From positions 1-34,675 of the forward strand of contig JAKQJQ010000353.1 of NCBI GenBank assembly GCA_029561105.1: 34,675 nucleotides of DNA, given 5' to 3'. The position numbers and the translations under genes were made by a program. Positions 1-7,666 of this stretch are shown piece after piece; the stretch's first letter is position 1; every line of letters starts with the position of its first letter. The stretch is from Bacteroidota bacterium. Its GTDB lineage: Bacteria; Bacteroidota; Bacteroidia; Flavobacteriales; Flavobacteriaceae. The notes under the pieces were generated by a model, which saw only the letters and a program-made list of their open reading frames with translations, made no database searches and was not told the DNA's origin.

Positions 1-744
1 ACCGAGAACAACCTGATTTTCGCATCGAATTTCTCATTTACCAAAACGACCAAAACCGACACCAAGGACGAGGACTATTATGGGTTCAAGACCAAAATCG
101 AATCGGCAGGGAATTTTCTTTCGCTGATGTCTAAGCTGGCCAAAAATGACAAAAACGACAAGGGCAATACCGAGATTTTCGGGCTCGAATATTCGCAGTA
201 CATCAAAGGTGAATTCGATTACATCAAGCATTGGGACCTGGGTCGCAAACGCGTACTGGCTTTTCGGAGTTTTGGGGGGATTGCCATTCCGTACGGAAAC
301 TCCAACAGCATTCCTTTCTCTCGAAGCTATTTTGCGGGCGGAACCAATGACAACCGCGCCTGGCAGGCCTACTCGCTTGGCCCGGGAAGCACGGCGGCAC
401 TAAACGACTTTAACGAAGCCAACCTCAAAATTGCCATCAGCGCCGAATACCGTTTCAATTTTTTTGGCCAATTCAACGGCGCTTTGTTTGTGGATACGGG
501 CAACATCTGGAACTTGCTTGACAATATTGAGGATGAAAAAGCCACCTTCAACGGATTGCGTTCGCTCGAGGATATCGCTGTAGGTTCGGGGCTCGGATTT
601 CGCTATGACTTTAGTTTTTTCGTGGTTCGGCTGGATTTTGGGTTCAAGACTTACAATCCGTCTGACACCTCAGGCAAGAAATGGTTTAGAGATTACAACT
701 TCGGGAATTCGGTGGCAAATATTGGTATCAATTATCCGTTCTAA
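1..744 (+). CDS. BamA/TamA-family outer-membrane barrel protein, 3' part
   Basis: The reading frame is open from the first base, so the 5' end lies outside the window and about 247 residues are visible. They look like the C-terminal part of a surface-antigen (Omp85/BamA/TamA) beta-barrel: alternating aromatic and polar strands, the loop-6 region GGTNDNRAWQAYSLGPGS, the strand segment ALFVDTGNIWNL, and a terminal phenylalanine (NYPF) of the kind recognised by the BAM machinery. Omp85 proteins insert or translocate proteins at the outer membrane. The loop-6 form GGTNDNRAW is, from memory, typical of Bacteroidota TamA-like (TamL) proteins rather than of BamA itself; this is family knowledge and not decisive. 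The next gene, fbaA, has its own -7 box, so co-transcription is not required. The N-terminal POTRA domains cannot be judged. Confidence 0.85.
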   Translation, partial: TENNLIFASNFSFTKTTKTDTKDEDYYGFKTKIESAGNFLSLMSKLAKNDKNDKGNTEIFGLEYSQYIKGEFDYIKHWDLGRKRVLAFRSFGGIAIPYGNSNSIPFSRSYFAGGTNDNRAWQAYSLGPGSTAALNDFNEANLKIAISAEYRFNFFGQFNGALFVDTGNIWNLLDNIEDEKATFNGLRSLEDIAVGSGLGFRYDFSFFVVRLDFGFKTYNPSDTSGKKWFRDYNFGNSVANIGINYPF

Positions 745-758
745 ATCGATAAAATTAT

Positions 759-766
759 TATTTTTG
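759..766 (+). promoter_or_regulatory. Bacteroidota -7 box ahead of fbaA
   Basis: TATTTTTG matches the Bacteroidota sigma-factor -7 consensus TAnnTTTG exactly and ends 38 bases before the fbaA ATG. No convincing -33 TTG at the usual spacing was found. Confidence 0.5.
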
Positions 767-804
767 TTGTCCCGAATAGTCGGGCTAATTTAAACCAACA
801 CACG

Positions 805-1872
805 ATGGCTCACAATATAAAACCAGGGGTTGCCACAGGAGACCAGGTTCAGGAAATTTTTACCTATGCCAAAGAAAAAGGCTTTGCGCTTCCGGCGGTA
901 AACGTGACCGGATCCAGCACAATCAATGGGGTTCTGGAGACAGCGGCCAAACTCAAAGCACCGGTAATTATCCAGTTTTCTAACGGCGGCGCGGCATTCA
1001 ATGCCGGAAAAGGCTTGTCTAATGCGGGTGAAAAAGCGTCGATTGCAGGAGCGATTGCAGGAGCCAAACACATCCACGCACTCGCCGAAGCCTATGGAGC
1101 AACGGTCATTCTTCACACCGACCACTGCGCCAAAAAATTATTACCTTGGATCGACGGTTTGCTCGAAGCTTCAGAGAAACACTTCGCCGAGACTGGAAAA
1201 CCACTGTACAGCTCACACATGCTCGACTTATCCGAAGAACCAATGGAGGAAAACATCGACATCTGTAAAAAATACCTCGAGCGCATGAGCAAAATGGGGA
1301 TGACACTCGAAATTGAACTCGGAATCACCGGTGGAGAGGAAGATGGCGTAGACAATTCTGGCGTTGATCACTCAGAGTTGTATTCTACCCCAGAAGATGT
1401 AGATTACGCTTATACCGAACTCATGAAAGTAAGCCCGCGTTTCACCATTGCAGCAGCTTTTGGAAATGTGCACGGCGTTTACAAACCCGGAAACGTAAAA
1501 CTTACTCCAACCATTTTGCGTGATTCACAGGACTACATCCAAAAGAAACACAACACCGGTAAAAACCCGGTTGATTTTGTTTTCCACGGTGGTTCTGGCT
1601 CAACGCCCGAAGAAATCAAAGAAGCCATCAGCTATGGTGTAATCAAGATGAACATCGACACCGATTTGCAGTTTGCTTTCACCGAAGGCATCCGCGATTA
1701 TATGGTAAACAATATCGAATACCTCAAAACCCAAATAGGAAACCCAGACGGGCCGGATGCTCCGAATAAAAAACACTACGACCCACGCAAATGGGTTCGT
1801 GAAGGCGAGATGACTTTCAACAAAAGGTTGGAGCAGGCATTTGCCGATTTGAATAACGTCAACACATTGTAA
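805..1872 (+). CDS. fbaA: Class II fructose-bisphosphate aldolase
   Basis: This 355-residue protein is full length for class IIA aldolases, cytoplasmic zinc enzymes that interconvert fructose-1,6-bisphosphate with dihydroxyacetone phosphate and glyceraldehyde-3-phosphate. The family signatures are intact: HTDHC (residues 104-108, with Asp106 and zinc ligand His107), EIELGITGGEEDGVD (169-183, carrying the glutamate ligand), HGVYKPGN (223-230) and HGGSGS (261-266, zinc/phosphate site). The ATG at 805 fits the family N-terminus and follows a -7 box at 759-766. It lies between a barrel-protein gene and accD; from memory this order is common in Flavobacterium. Nothing is unusual in the protein. 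A large hairpin follows the stop codon. Confidence 0.97.
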   Translation: MAHNIKPGVATGDQVQEIFTYAKEKGFALPAVNVTGSSTINGVLETAAKLKAPVIIQFSNGGAAFNAGKGLSNAGEKASIAGAIAGAKHIHALAEAYGATVILHTDHCAKKLLPWIDGLLEASEKHFAETGKPLYSSHMLDLSEEPMEENIDICKKYLERMSKMGMTLEIELGITGGEEDGVDNSGVDHSELYSTPEDVDYAYTELMKVSPRFTIAAAFGNVHGVYKPGNVKLTPTILRDSQDYIQKKHNTGKNPVDFVFHGGSGSTPEEIKEAISYGVIKMNIDTDLQFAFTEGIRDYMVNNIEYLKTQIGNPDGPDAPNKKHYDPRKWVREGEMTFNKRLEQAFADLNNVNTL

Positions 1873-1875
1873 TAT

Positions 1876-1950
1876 TTTAGATTTTAGATTCTAGATTTCA
1901 GATTTTGAATAAACGATCTGAAATCTAAAATCCGAAATTTAAAATCTAAA
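1876..1950 (+). repeat. Long imperfect inverted repeat between fbaA and accD
   Basis: The 88-base gap between the genes is almost all iterated AGATTT/AAATCT motif. The arms 1876-1886 and 1940-1950 pair perfectly (11 bp), 1887-1890 pairs with 1929-1932, and 1892-1903 (TAGATTTCAGAT) pairs perfectly with 1916-1927 around a 12-base loop, with a 7-base bulge on the right arm. That gives about 27 base pairs in a 75-base element. It has no terminal T run, so it is not a standard intrinsic terminator. It could be an mRNA-processing or stability hairpin between the two cistrons, or a copy of a dispersed intergenic repeat. Confidence 0.75.
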
Positions 1951-1960
1951 TTCAAAAACT

Positions 1961-2815
1961 ATGGCTTGGTTTAAAAGAACAGAAAAAGGAATCACCACTG
2001 CAACCGAAGATAAAAAAGACGTCCCAAAAGGGTTATGGTACAAATCGCCGACAGGAAAGATTGTCGATGCCGATGAACTTGAACGCAACCTTTGGGTAAG
2101 TCCTGAAGATGATTTTCACGTTCGCATTGGTAGTGCCGAATATTTCGAAATTTTATTCGACAACAACCAGTTCAAGGAATTGGATGCAAACATGACCTCA
2201 AAGGATCCGCTTCATTTTGTGGACACCAAAAAATACTCTGACCGTCTAAAGGATGTGATGACGAAAACCGGTTTGAAGGATGCCGTACGTACCGCAGTGG
2301 GGAAATCAAAAGGCAAAGACCTTGTAGTTTGCTGTATGGATTTTGCCTTTATCGGCGGCTCGATGGGCGCCGTAGTAGGTGAAAAAATAGCCCGTGGGAT
2401 TGACCATTCTATCAAAAACAGAATTCCGTTTGTCATGATTTCTAAATCGGGTGGTGCACGTATGATGGAAGCGGCTTATTCGCTGATGCAATTGGCCAAA
2501 ACCTCAGCAAAACTCGCGCAACTCGCCGAAGCCAAAATCCCATACATTTCGTTGTGTACCGACCCAACCACCGGAGGAACAACCGCTTCTTACGCGATGC
2601 TTGGCGACGTGAACATCTCCGAACCTGGCGCGCTGATTGGTTTTGCCGGGCCACGCGTAGTAAAAGACACCACCGGAAAGGAATTGCCAGAAGGTTTCCA
2701 AACCGCCGAATTTGTATTGGAACACGGTTTTTTGGATTTCATCGCACCGCGAAAAGAACTCAAGGACAAAATCAATTTGTTTATTGATTTGATTGAGAAC
2801 AATGAAATAAGATAG
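1961..2815 (+). CDS. accD: Acetyl-CoA carboxylase carboxyltransferase subunit beta, zinc ribbon without cysteines
   Basis: This 284-residue protein is the beta half of the carboxyltransferase that makes malonyl-CoA for fatty-acid synthesis, working with AccA and biotinylated AccB. The crotonase-like carboxyltransferase domain (about residues 60-280) is well conserved, with [33 protein letters not shown] and [13 protein letters not shown]. The N-terminal region where the E. coli protein has a four-cysteine zinc ribbon is still alignable (GLWYKSP at 24-30, [20 protein letters not shown] at 38-57), but all four cysteines are gone: the two CxxC pairs fall at Ser29 with a one-residue deletion, and at Ser47 and Asp50. 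From memory this cysteine-free form also occurs in other Flavobacteriaceae, so it is probably a lineage trait and not damage. A terminator follows at 2861-2892. Confidence 0.96.
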   Translation: MAWFKRTEKGITTATEDKKDVPKGLWYKSPTGKIVDADELERNLWVSPEDDFHVRIGSAEYFEILFDNNQFKELDANMTSKDPLHFVDTKKYSDRLKDVMTKTGLKDAVRTAVGKSKGKDLVVCCMDFAFIGGSMGAVVGEKIARGIDHSIKNRIPFVMISKSGGARMMEAAYSLMQLAKTSAKLAQLAEAKIPYISLCTDPTTGGTTASYAMLGDVNISEPGALIGFAGPRVVKDTTGKELPEGFQTAEFVLEHGFLDFIAPRKELKDKINLFIDLIENNEIR

Positions 2816-2860
2816 TTTCTGAAACCGCCCGTTTACTTGCACGAGCGGCGATAAAACGAC

Positions 2861-2892
2861 AAACCCGACACGTATATGGTCGGGTTTTTTTT
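2861..2892 (+). terminator. Intrinsic terminator after accD
   Basis: A perfect 9-bp stem, AAACCCGAC (2861-2869) with GTCGGGTTT (2879-2887), is followed by a continued T run. It lies 46 bases after the accD stop and between two convergent genes, so it probably ends the fbaA-accD transcript. Confidence 0.88.
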
Positions 2893-2941
2893 ATGTCTTT
2901 CGCCTGCTCTTTGTGCAAATCCTTTGCGTCTTACCCAAGCT

Positions 2942-4195
2942 TTACATTCCGGTTCTGATGGCTTCGACGGGATCGAGATTCGATGCCGATATCGCCGGCA
3001 AAATCCCCGAAACGAGCCCGATAAACGCAGATACCAAAGTGCCAAGCATTACATTTCCGAGACCCAGCACAAAATCAAATTCAAGCACATTGGTAAGCAC
3101 GAGCGTAATGGCCCAAACCATGAGCAGCCCAATAATACCGCCAATTACAGACAAGATAATCGCCTCAAACAGAAATTGGAACAAGATGAATTTGTTCTTG
3201 GCGCCCAACGATTTCTGAATTCCAATCAGGTTGGTGCGTTCCTTGACCGAAACAAACATGATGTTGGCAATCCCGAAACCGCCCACCAATAGTGAAAATC
3301 CGCTGATGATCCAACCCACAATATTGAGCTGACCCACGATGTTGTCAATAAGATCGGTAAGACCAGAAAGGATATTGACAAAAAAGTTGTCGATCTCGTC
3401 GGATTTAACGCCACGGAATGACCGAAGTTTTTGCGCAATTTCACCTTTTAATGCCGGAATATCGGTACCGGCTTCGGGCTTGATGATGATTACAGGCAAC
3501 ATCGTTTCATTGTTGTCGCCATAAAGTCGGCGGATAAAATTTGACGGCAGGAAAACAGAGGTGTCGTCGCTGTCTCCCATTCCCATACTCTGCCCTTGCT
3601 TCTTGGTCACGCCAATGACGGTAAACCTTTGCCCAAAAAGCCGAACGGTTTTCCCGATGGGATCAAATCCGTCAAAAAGTCCCTGCGCAATTTCGTTGCC
3701 CAACACCACCACCGCTTTGCCAGAGTTAGACTCGGACTCGTTGAAGAAGCGACCCGCGAGGAATTCTACGCGTTGGATATCGGCAAATTCCCAGGTGACA
3801 GGAACGGTATTGACGTCGGCCACCGTTTTAGATTCATACTTGACACTCTGCCGGTTCATGAAAAATTGGAAACAGAAAAAATCGGAGTGGTTCAGGTTGT
3901 TTTTGAGGTAGGTGTATTCGTCGTAGGTGACTTTAGGGAATTGCTCCATTTTCCAGCGCGGCACCTCGGTTGGACCAAAGGGAACACTGGTCAGGTAAAT
4001 GGTATTCTTGTCTAAAGTGGATAGATCTTTTTTGATTTTGCGGTCTAGCGAATCTACGGCGGCAAGCACGGCAATAATCGAAAAAATCCCGATGGTCACG
4101 CCCAGCAACGAGAGTATCGTGCGGAGTTTATTGTTCCGCAGCGCGTTCATCGCGAAACTAAAACTCTCTTTGAGCAAGCGGAAATAGACAATCAT
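2942..4195 (-). CDS. ABC transporter permease, MacB/FtsX type
   Basis: This inner-membrane permease of about 417 residues has the MacB layout: one N-terminal membrane helix after the motif NALRNNKLRTILSLLGV, a periplasmic domain (about residues 50-275, with VPVTWEFADIQRVEFLAGRF and VVVLGNEIA), and a C-terminal FtsX domain with three helices including GGFGIANIMFVSVKERT and IGIQKSLGAKN. Such permeases pair with a separate LolD/MacB-type ATPase for lipoprotein or small-molecule handling, or mechanotransmission; no ATPase gene lies nearby, so the substrate is unknown. I place the start at 4195 (MIVYFRLLKES). An upstream ATG at 4243 would lie ahead of a perfect -7 box at 4214-4221 and would add residues that do not look like the family. 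The gene stands alone, convergent with accD. Confidence 0.9.
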   Translation of the reverse strand: MIVYFRLLKESFSFAMNALRNNKLRTILSLLGVTIGIFSIIAVLAAVDSLDRKIKKDLSTLDKNTIYLTSVPFGPTEVPRWKMEQFPKVTYDEYTYLKNNLNHSDFFCFQFFMNRQSVKYESKTVADVNTVPVTWEFADIQRVEFLAGRFFNESESNSGKAVVVLGNEIAQGLFDGFDPIGKTVRLFGQRFTVIGVTKKQGQSMGMGDSDDTSVFLPSNFIRRLYGDNNETMLPVIIIKPEAGTDIPALKGEIAQKLRSFRGVKSDEIDNFFVNILSGLTDLIDNIVGQLNIVGWIISGFSLLVGGFGIANIMFVSVKERTNLIGIQKSLGAKNKFILFQFLFEAIILSVIGGIIGLLMVWAITLVLTNVLEFDFVLGLGNVMLGTLVSAFIGLVSGILPAISASNLDPVEAIRTGM

Positions 4196-4213
4196 AAGCG
4201 CTGTTTTGCCCAA

Positions 4214-4221
4214 CAAATTTA
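4214..4221 (-). promoter_or_regulatory. -7 box for the ABC permease gene
   Basis: On the minus strand this reads TAAATTTG, an exact TAnnTTTG match ending 18 bases before the ATG at 4195. Its position argues for that start over the ATG at 4243. Confidence 0.5.
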
Positions 4222-4284
4222 AGACATTGCAATTGCAAAACATGGTTTCAACGACTAAAATATCACAGAAATTTATGCCCGGAT

Positions 4285-4302
4285 TATAAAAGGTTTGCCT
4301 TC
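4285..4302 (-). terminator. Weak hairpin after the WD40 gene
   Basis: On the minus strand, AGAAGG-CAAA-CCTTTT can form a short stem (one G-T wobble) followed by an A/T-rich tract just after the WD40 stop codon. The stem is short, so this is only a possible terminator. Confidence 0.25.
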
Positions 4303-5265
4303 TTACTCGAGCACCAAAAGCTCCTCTGCCTTAGCATTCCAGAGTGCAATTCTTTGCTCCAGGCTTGAGGTGACCATACGTGTTCCGTTCTTATTCCACG
4401 CGACTCCCCATAAATAATCGGGTGATTTCCCATATGAAATTAAGTTACCCTTCAAATCCCAAATCCTCAAAGCGTCACTGGCTGTGGCCAAACGGGATCC
4501 TTTTGGGTTCCAGCTTAAATTCCTGAATTCGGCTTGACCCACAGCAATCGACTGTAAAAGTTTACCGTCCTGGCTCCAATACTGGAGCAAGGATTTGTTC
4601 TCACTGTCGCCATAATCACCGGTAACAAAAAAAGCGCCCGATGGATGCCAAGCGACACTCAACAGCAAGACCGACTCAGGCCTGTGCCGGATTGACTTGA
4701 GCAAGTTACCGCTGGTGTCGAAAAGTCTTATTTTATCAGAAACCACCACCAGGCGCTTTCCGTCCGGATGCCAATCAATGGCGGTAATGCTCAACCCGTT
4801 TTCATTCTTGATTGTCTTGACCAGCGTGCCTTGGGTATCGTAAATTAAGATTTGCCCGTCGTTGTCTGCCACAGCCAGAAGTGTGCCGGTGGCGTTCCAG
4901 TCCAATCCCCTTGCGCCATCGGCCGAAATCCCGTTGAGTTCAATCTTCTTCTTGGTATCTAAATCGATCAGGCACGGTTTATCGGCCGACAACTGGGTGG
5001 CCACTGCAATGGTGTTTTTTGATGGATGCCATTGTAGGCGTGTTATCGTTCCGTTGAAAGGAATGGATTTGTAGGATTTTAACCGCGCACCATTGTAAAT
5101 GCGCAAGCTATCGGTATTTCCTCCTATGGCAATGTATTTCCCATTGGGACTCCAATCGGTTGTCCAGAGAATTTCTTTGGCTTTTTTGACCTGAGCCCAG
5201 TTTGAATTCCAGCACGCAACCGCCAGAAAATAAAGGATAATAGTGTGTTGAAAGTAATTTTTCAC
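4303..5265 (-). CDS. Exported seven-repeat WD40 beta-propeller protein
   Basis: This 320-residue protein has an N-terminal signal sequence (about residues 1-24, ending near NWAQ) followed only by WD40-like repeats. Seven units can be counted from the recurring W-x-P/x-x-G core: WSPNGKYIAIG, WHPSKNTIAVA, WNATGTLLAVA, WHPDGKRLVVV, WHPSGAFFVTG, WNPKGSRLATA and WNKNGTRMVTS. That predicts one closed seven-bladed propeller in the periplasm or outside the cell. No catalytic domain or secretion tail is present. It starts 34 bases after the stop of the upstream propeller lipoprotein on the same strand, so the two are probably one transcript. WD40 propellers usually scaffold protein contacts; the partner is unknown, and the adjacent propeller is an obvious candidate. 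Confidence 0.85.
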   Translation of the reverse strand: MKNYFQHTIILYFLAVACWNSNWAQVKKAKEILWTTDWSPNGKYIAIGGNTDSLRIYNGARLKSYKSIPFNGTITRLQWHPSKNTIAVATQLSADKPCLIDLDTKKKIELNGISADGARGLDWNATGTLLAVADNDGQILIYDTQGTLVKTIKNENGLSITAIDWHPDGKRLVVVSDKIRLFDTSGNLLKSIRHRPESVLLLSVAWHPSGAFFVTGDYGDSENKSLLQYWSQDGKLLQSIAVGQAEFRNLSWNPKGSRLATASDALRIWDLKGNLISYGKSPDYLWGVAWNKNGTRMVTSSLEQRIALWNAKAEELLVLE

Positions 5266-5299
5266 CTTTTCGAAATTGGATTATTTAACTTTCGGGCAA

Positions 5300-6424
5300 T
5301 CAACAACCCTCCTTACTTACATCTCTGGTAATGTTGAGGAATGATTCCCCGTTAAACTGAAACGCGCCGCCCGAAGTACCAATCCAGAGTGTCCCGTTTT
5401 TATCTTCAAGAATACTTTGTACATAGCTGTTGAGCAAGCCTTCGGTTTTTGAAAAATTCTTGAACGTTTTACCGTCGTAGCGCGTCAGTCCGCCACCGGC
5501 ATTACCAATCCAGAGGTTTCCTGACTTGTCTTCAAAAATAGTCCAGGCAAAATTATTGCCCAGTCCGTCTTTTTGGCCGAACGTGGTAAACGAATTCGCA
5601 ATCACAAACGATTTCCCGTCGTAACGGCTGATACCGCCAAATCGGGAAGCAAACCAAAGGTTGCCGTGCCGATCCTGTATGGTGCTTTGTATAAAATTGT
5701 CGCATAAGCCGTCGGCCTGAGAAAAATTTACTACAGATTTTCGGTCGTAGCGATACACACCATTGCCGTTAGAGGCAAACCAGATATTTCCGGCCTTGTC
5801 CTGAAAAATATTGTTGATGAGTTTTGCGGCGGGATAAGCGTCTGGCTGCTGGCGCAAATCGGCCTCAGGCAAATAAAAATCGGTAAAGGTTTTTCCGTCA
5901 TACCGCGACACTCCGCCTTCTGTTCCAAACCACAACATGCCCGACCGATCTTGCAATACGCTCCAGACTTGCCGGTGCCTGAGCCCGTCTGAAACATTGA
6001 AATTGGAGAACCGTTTGCCGTCATAGCAACTCACACCATTGTCTGTAGCAAACCATAGGTTGCCTTTGGTATCCTGAATAATATCACGGACAGCTTCGCC
6101 GGGAAAACCGCTGCGCAAATCGGTCGATGAAAAATAGACGTAATTCTTGCCATCGAATTTGCACACGCCCTCGCCATTGGTACCGAACCAGATATTTCCC
6201 TCTTTATCCTGAAACATCCTGCGAATGTATTGGCTGATTTGACGCACCGGATTGGGCATAGGCCCGATAAATGTCGAAGCTGGGTTCGTGTTGTTGGCGG
6301 TAATTGTTTTTTGGGAACTTACCGGACGACTTGCTTTTTGCCCATTGCACGAAGTAATGGAAATGGATGTGATTAGCATCGCGCCAATCAATAAGCGGGA
6401 ATGTTTCTGAACTATTCGTTTCAT
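5300..6424 (-). CDS. Regulator-propeller (Reg_prop) lipoprotein without a kinase
   Basis: This 374-residue protein begins with a lipoprotein signal (hydrophobic stretch, then SITSC with the lipidation cysteine near residue 26). It then carries seven repeats of the two-component-regulator propeller type, each with a core like QDKEGNIWFGT: FQDKEGNIWFGT, IQDTKGNLWFAT, LQDRSGMLWFGT, FQDKAGNIWFAS, IQDRHGNLWFAS, FEDKSGNLWIGN and LEDKNGTLWIGT. Such repeats normally form the periplasmic sensor of hybrid two-component systems in Bacteroidota. Here the protein ends right after the seventh repeat (DVSKEGC), with no Y_Y_Y domain, membrane helix, kinase or DNA-binding domain. It may therefore be a ligand-sensing subunit acting through another protein. 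It heads a probable two-gene operon with the WD40 gene and is divergent from a membrane-bound winged-helix protein. Confidence 0.88.
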   Translation of the reverse strand: MKRIVQKHSRLLIGAMLITSISITSCNGQKASRPVSSQKTITANNTNPASTFIGPMPNPVRQISQYIRRMFQDKEGNIWFGTNGEGVCKFDGKNYVYFSSTDLRSGFPGEAVRDIIQDTKGNLWFATDNGVSCYDGKRFSNFNVSDGLRHRQVWSVLQDRSGMLWFGTEGGVSRYDGKTFTDFYLPEADLRQQPDAYPAAKLINNIFQDKAGNIWFASNGNGVYRYDRKSVVNFSQADGLCDNFIQSTIQDRHGNLWFASRFGGISRYDGKSFVIANSFTTFGQKDGLGNNFAWTIFEDKSGNLWIGNAGGGLTRYDGKTFKNFSKTEGLLNSYVQSILEDKNGTLWIGTSGGAFQFNGESFLNITRDVSKEGC

Positions 6425-6571
6425 TATTGCTGATTTTCAAAAGGTTGATTGGGACAAACCTACAATTCATCCCTCGATTTGAGGTCTCCGCCGCTGTAAA
6501 AAGAAATGTAAATTTTGTAAATTTCGCTTCCCATATGCAGGCGCCGACCAAAAATTTGGGACTTTTGGAAC
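6425..6571. promoter_or_regulatory. Shared divergent promoter region with repeated TGTAAA sites
   Basis: This 147-base gap separates the propeller lipoprotein (minus) from the membrane winged-helix gene (plus). It contains TGTAAA three times in the same direction (from 6495, 6507 and 6516); the last two sit in a 9-base tandem repeat GTAAATTT at 6508-6515 and 6517-6524. A small inverted repeat CCAAA-AA-TTTGG lies at 6548-6559, just before the plus-strand ATG. TAAATTTT (6509-6516) is one base off the -7 consensus. OmpR-type winged helices often bind direct repeats, so these are candidate operators; this is inference. Confidence 0.4.
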
Positions 6572-7450
6572 ATGAAAACCAAACACCTCCTTTTATCCTT
6601 AATGCTTTTGTCTCTCGTTATTTTTGCTATACTCGCAGCCCAGATTACGCAAGACAATTATTTTAGTTTGGCCAAAAGTGAGATTTTGATGCGCAAAATT
6701 GGCCATGAGCTGCTATTGAATGCCGGTGACAGTACCTCGCGTGTGCTGCCGGTCACCAAACTACACGCAGCAAAATACCGGATTCAATTTGAAAATCCAT
6801 TTAAGTTTGAACCCGATACCCTGGTAAGAATCATAAGTAAAACATTAGCGCGTCACGAAACGTCCGACTATATCGTCAACGTGCTGGATTGCTCCAACAA
6901 TGCTGTGGTTTATGGCTACGCGATGGCCGCCGACAAAAAAAACGATGTGCTGTCTTGTTTGGGACGTGAACAAGTATCAGCTTGTTATCTGGTAACTGTA
7001 GAATTTGGCAATGTTCCATTTGGGATAAAGAAATATGCCGCAGCCGTTTCACTATTGGCTTTTGTGGGTCTGTGCCCTTTCGTCGTGGTGGGTTATCGAA
7101 GGAGAAAATCGGTGGCATCACAAATTCCAAAAGCATCCGATCGGCTGACTGCTATGGGTAAACTACTTTTCGACAAAGACAACAAACAACTAATCACTCC
7201 AACCGAAACGCTCAAACTTACTGCAAAAGAAACCCGACTGCTGGATATTTTCGCGCAAAATCCTAACCAGATCATTGATCGCGCGCGGCTTCAGAAAGAA
7301 ATTTGGGAAGACGACGGCATTATCGTTGGGCGAAGCCTTGACGTTTTTATCTCTAAACTACGCAAAAAACTCGAATCGGATACCCAGGTGCAGCTCGTGA
7401 ATATCCACGGGAAAGGTTATCGATTGCAGATTGAGGCTGTAAAAATTTAG
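6572..7450 (+). CDS. Membrane-anchored OmpR-type winged-helix regulator with C-terminal DNA-binding domain
   Basis: This 292-residue protein has a membrane helix at about residues 6-23, a periplasmic segment at 24-153, a second helix at 154-175 followed by a basic YRRRK stop-transfer patch, and a C-terminal winged helix at about 195-288. The winged helix shows the OmpR/PhoB hallmarks LTAKETRLLDIFAQN, the recognition-helix region VGRSLDVFISKLRKKLE and the wing IHGKGYRL. There is no receiver domain, so it would act like ToxR/CadC by direct transmembrane signalling, but with the order reversed: ToxR has its winged helix at the N-terminus. The periplasmic part matches nothing I recognise and holds Cys107, Cys129 and Cys138, which could form a disulfide. 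It is divergent from two secreted seven-bladed propellers, which are its likely targets or sensory partners. Confidence 0.85.
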   Translation: MKTKHLLLSLMLLSLVIFAILAAQITQDNYFSLAKSEILMRKIGHELLLNAGDSTSRVLPVTKLHAAKYRIQFENPFKFEPDTLVRIISKTLARHETSDYIVNVLDCSNNAVVYGYAMAADKKNDVLSCLGREQVSACYLVTVEFGNVPFGIKKYAAAVSLLAFVGLCPFVVVGYRRRKSVASQIPKASDRLTAMGKLLFDKDNKQLITPTETLKLTAKETRLLDIFAQNPNQIIDRARLQKEIWEDDGIIVGRSLDVFISKLRKKLESDTQVQLVNIHGKGYRLQIEAVKI

Positions 7451-7571
7451 CCATTGATTGCAACAAACGCTATAAGGGCAACCGATTCCGATTGGAAAGC
7501 CCTTTAAATCCATGTCTTGCAACCAATTCGCTGGTTGATAACTCGTGCAATTAAAGATTTATGAAATATTA

Positions 7572-7582
7572 CAGAATTTCTG
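7572..7582. promoter_or_regulatory. Palindrome copy 1, CAGAATTTCTG
   Basis: This is an 11-base palindrome with a one-base centre (CAGAA-T-TTCTG). The second copy lies 95 bases downstream. Together with the following C, this copy is also the exact reverse complement of the 12 bases at 7666-7677. It is a candidate operator for purH or for the upstream regulator's transcript end. Confidence 0.4.
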
Positions 7583-7666
7583 CACTTTGGAAATTTCAGT
7601 ATTCTTTAGGGACAGAATCGCCCCTTCCCTGAAGGCAATCTAAGAATTCCAAAAATAGCCACCAAG

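Noticed and set aside
5330..6230. Repeats in the propeller lipoprotein gene as DNA direct repeats
   Set aside because: They encode the recurring Reg_prop core and are diverged at the nucleotide level.
7474..7504. Hairpin AAGGGC/GCCCTT as a firm terminator for the winged-helix regulator
   Set aside because: The stem is only 6 bp with a 19-base loop and no real T run; it is mentioned in the gap description only.
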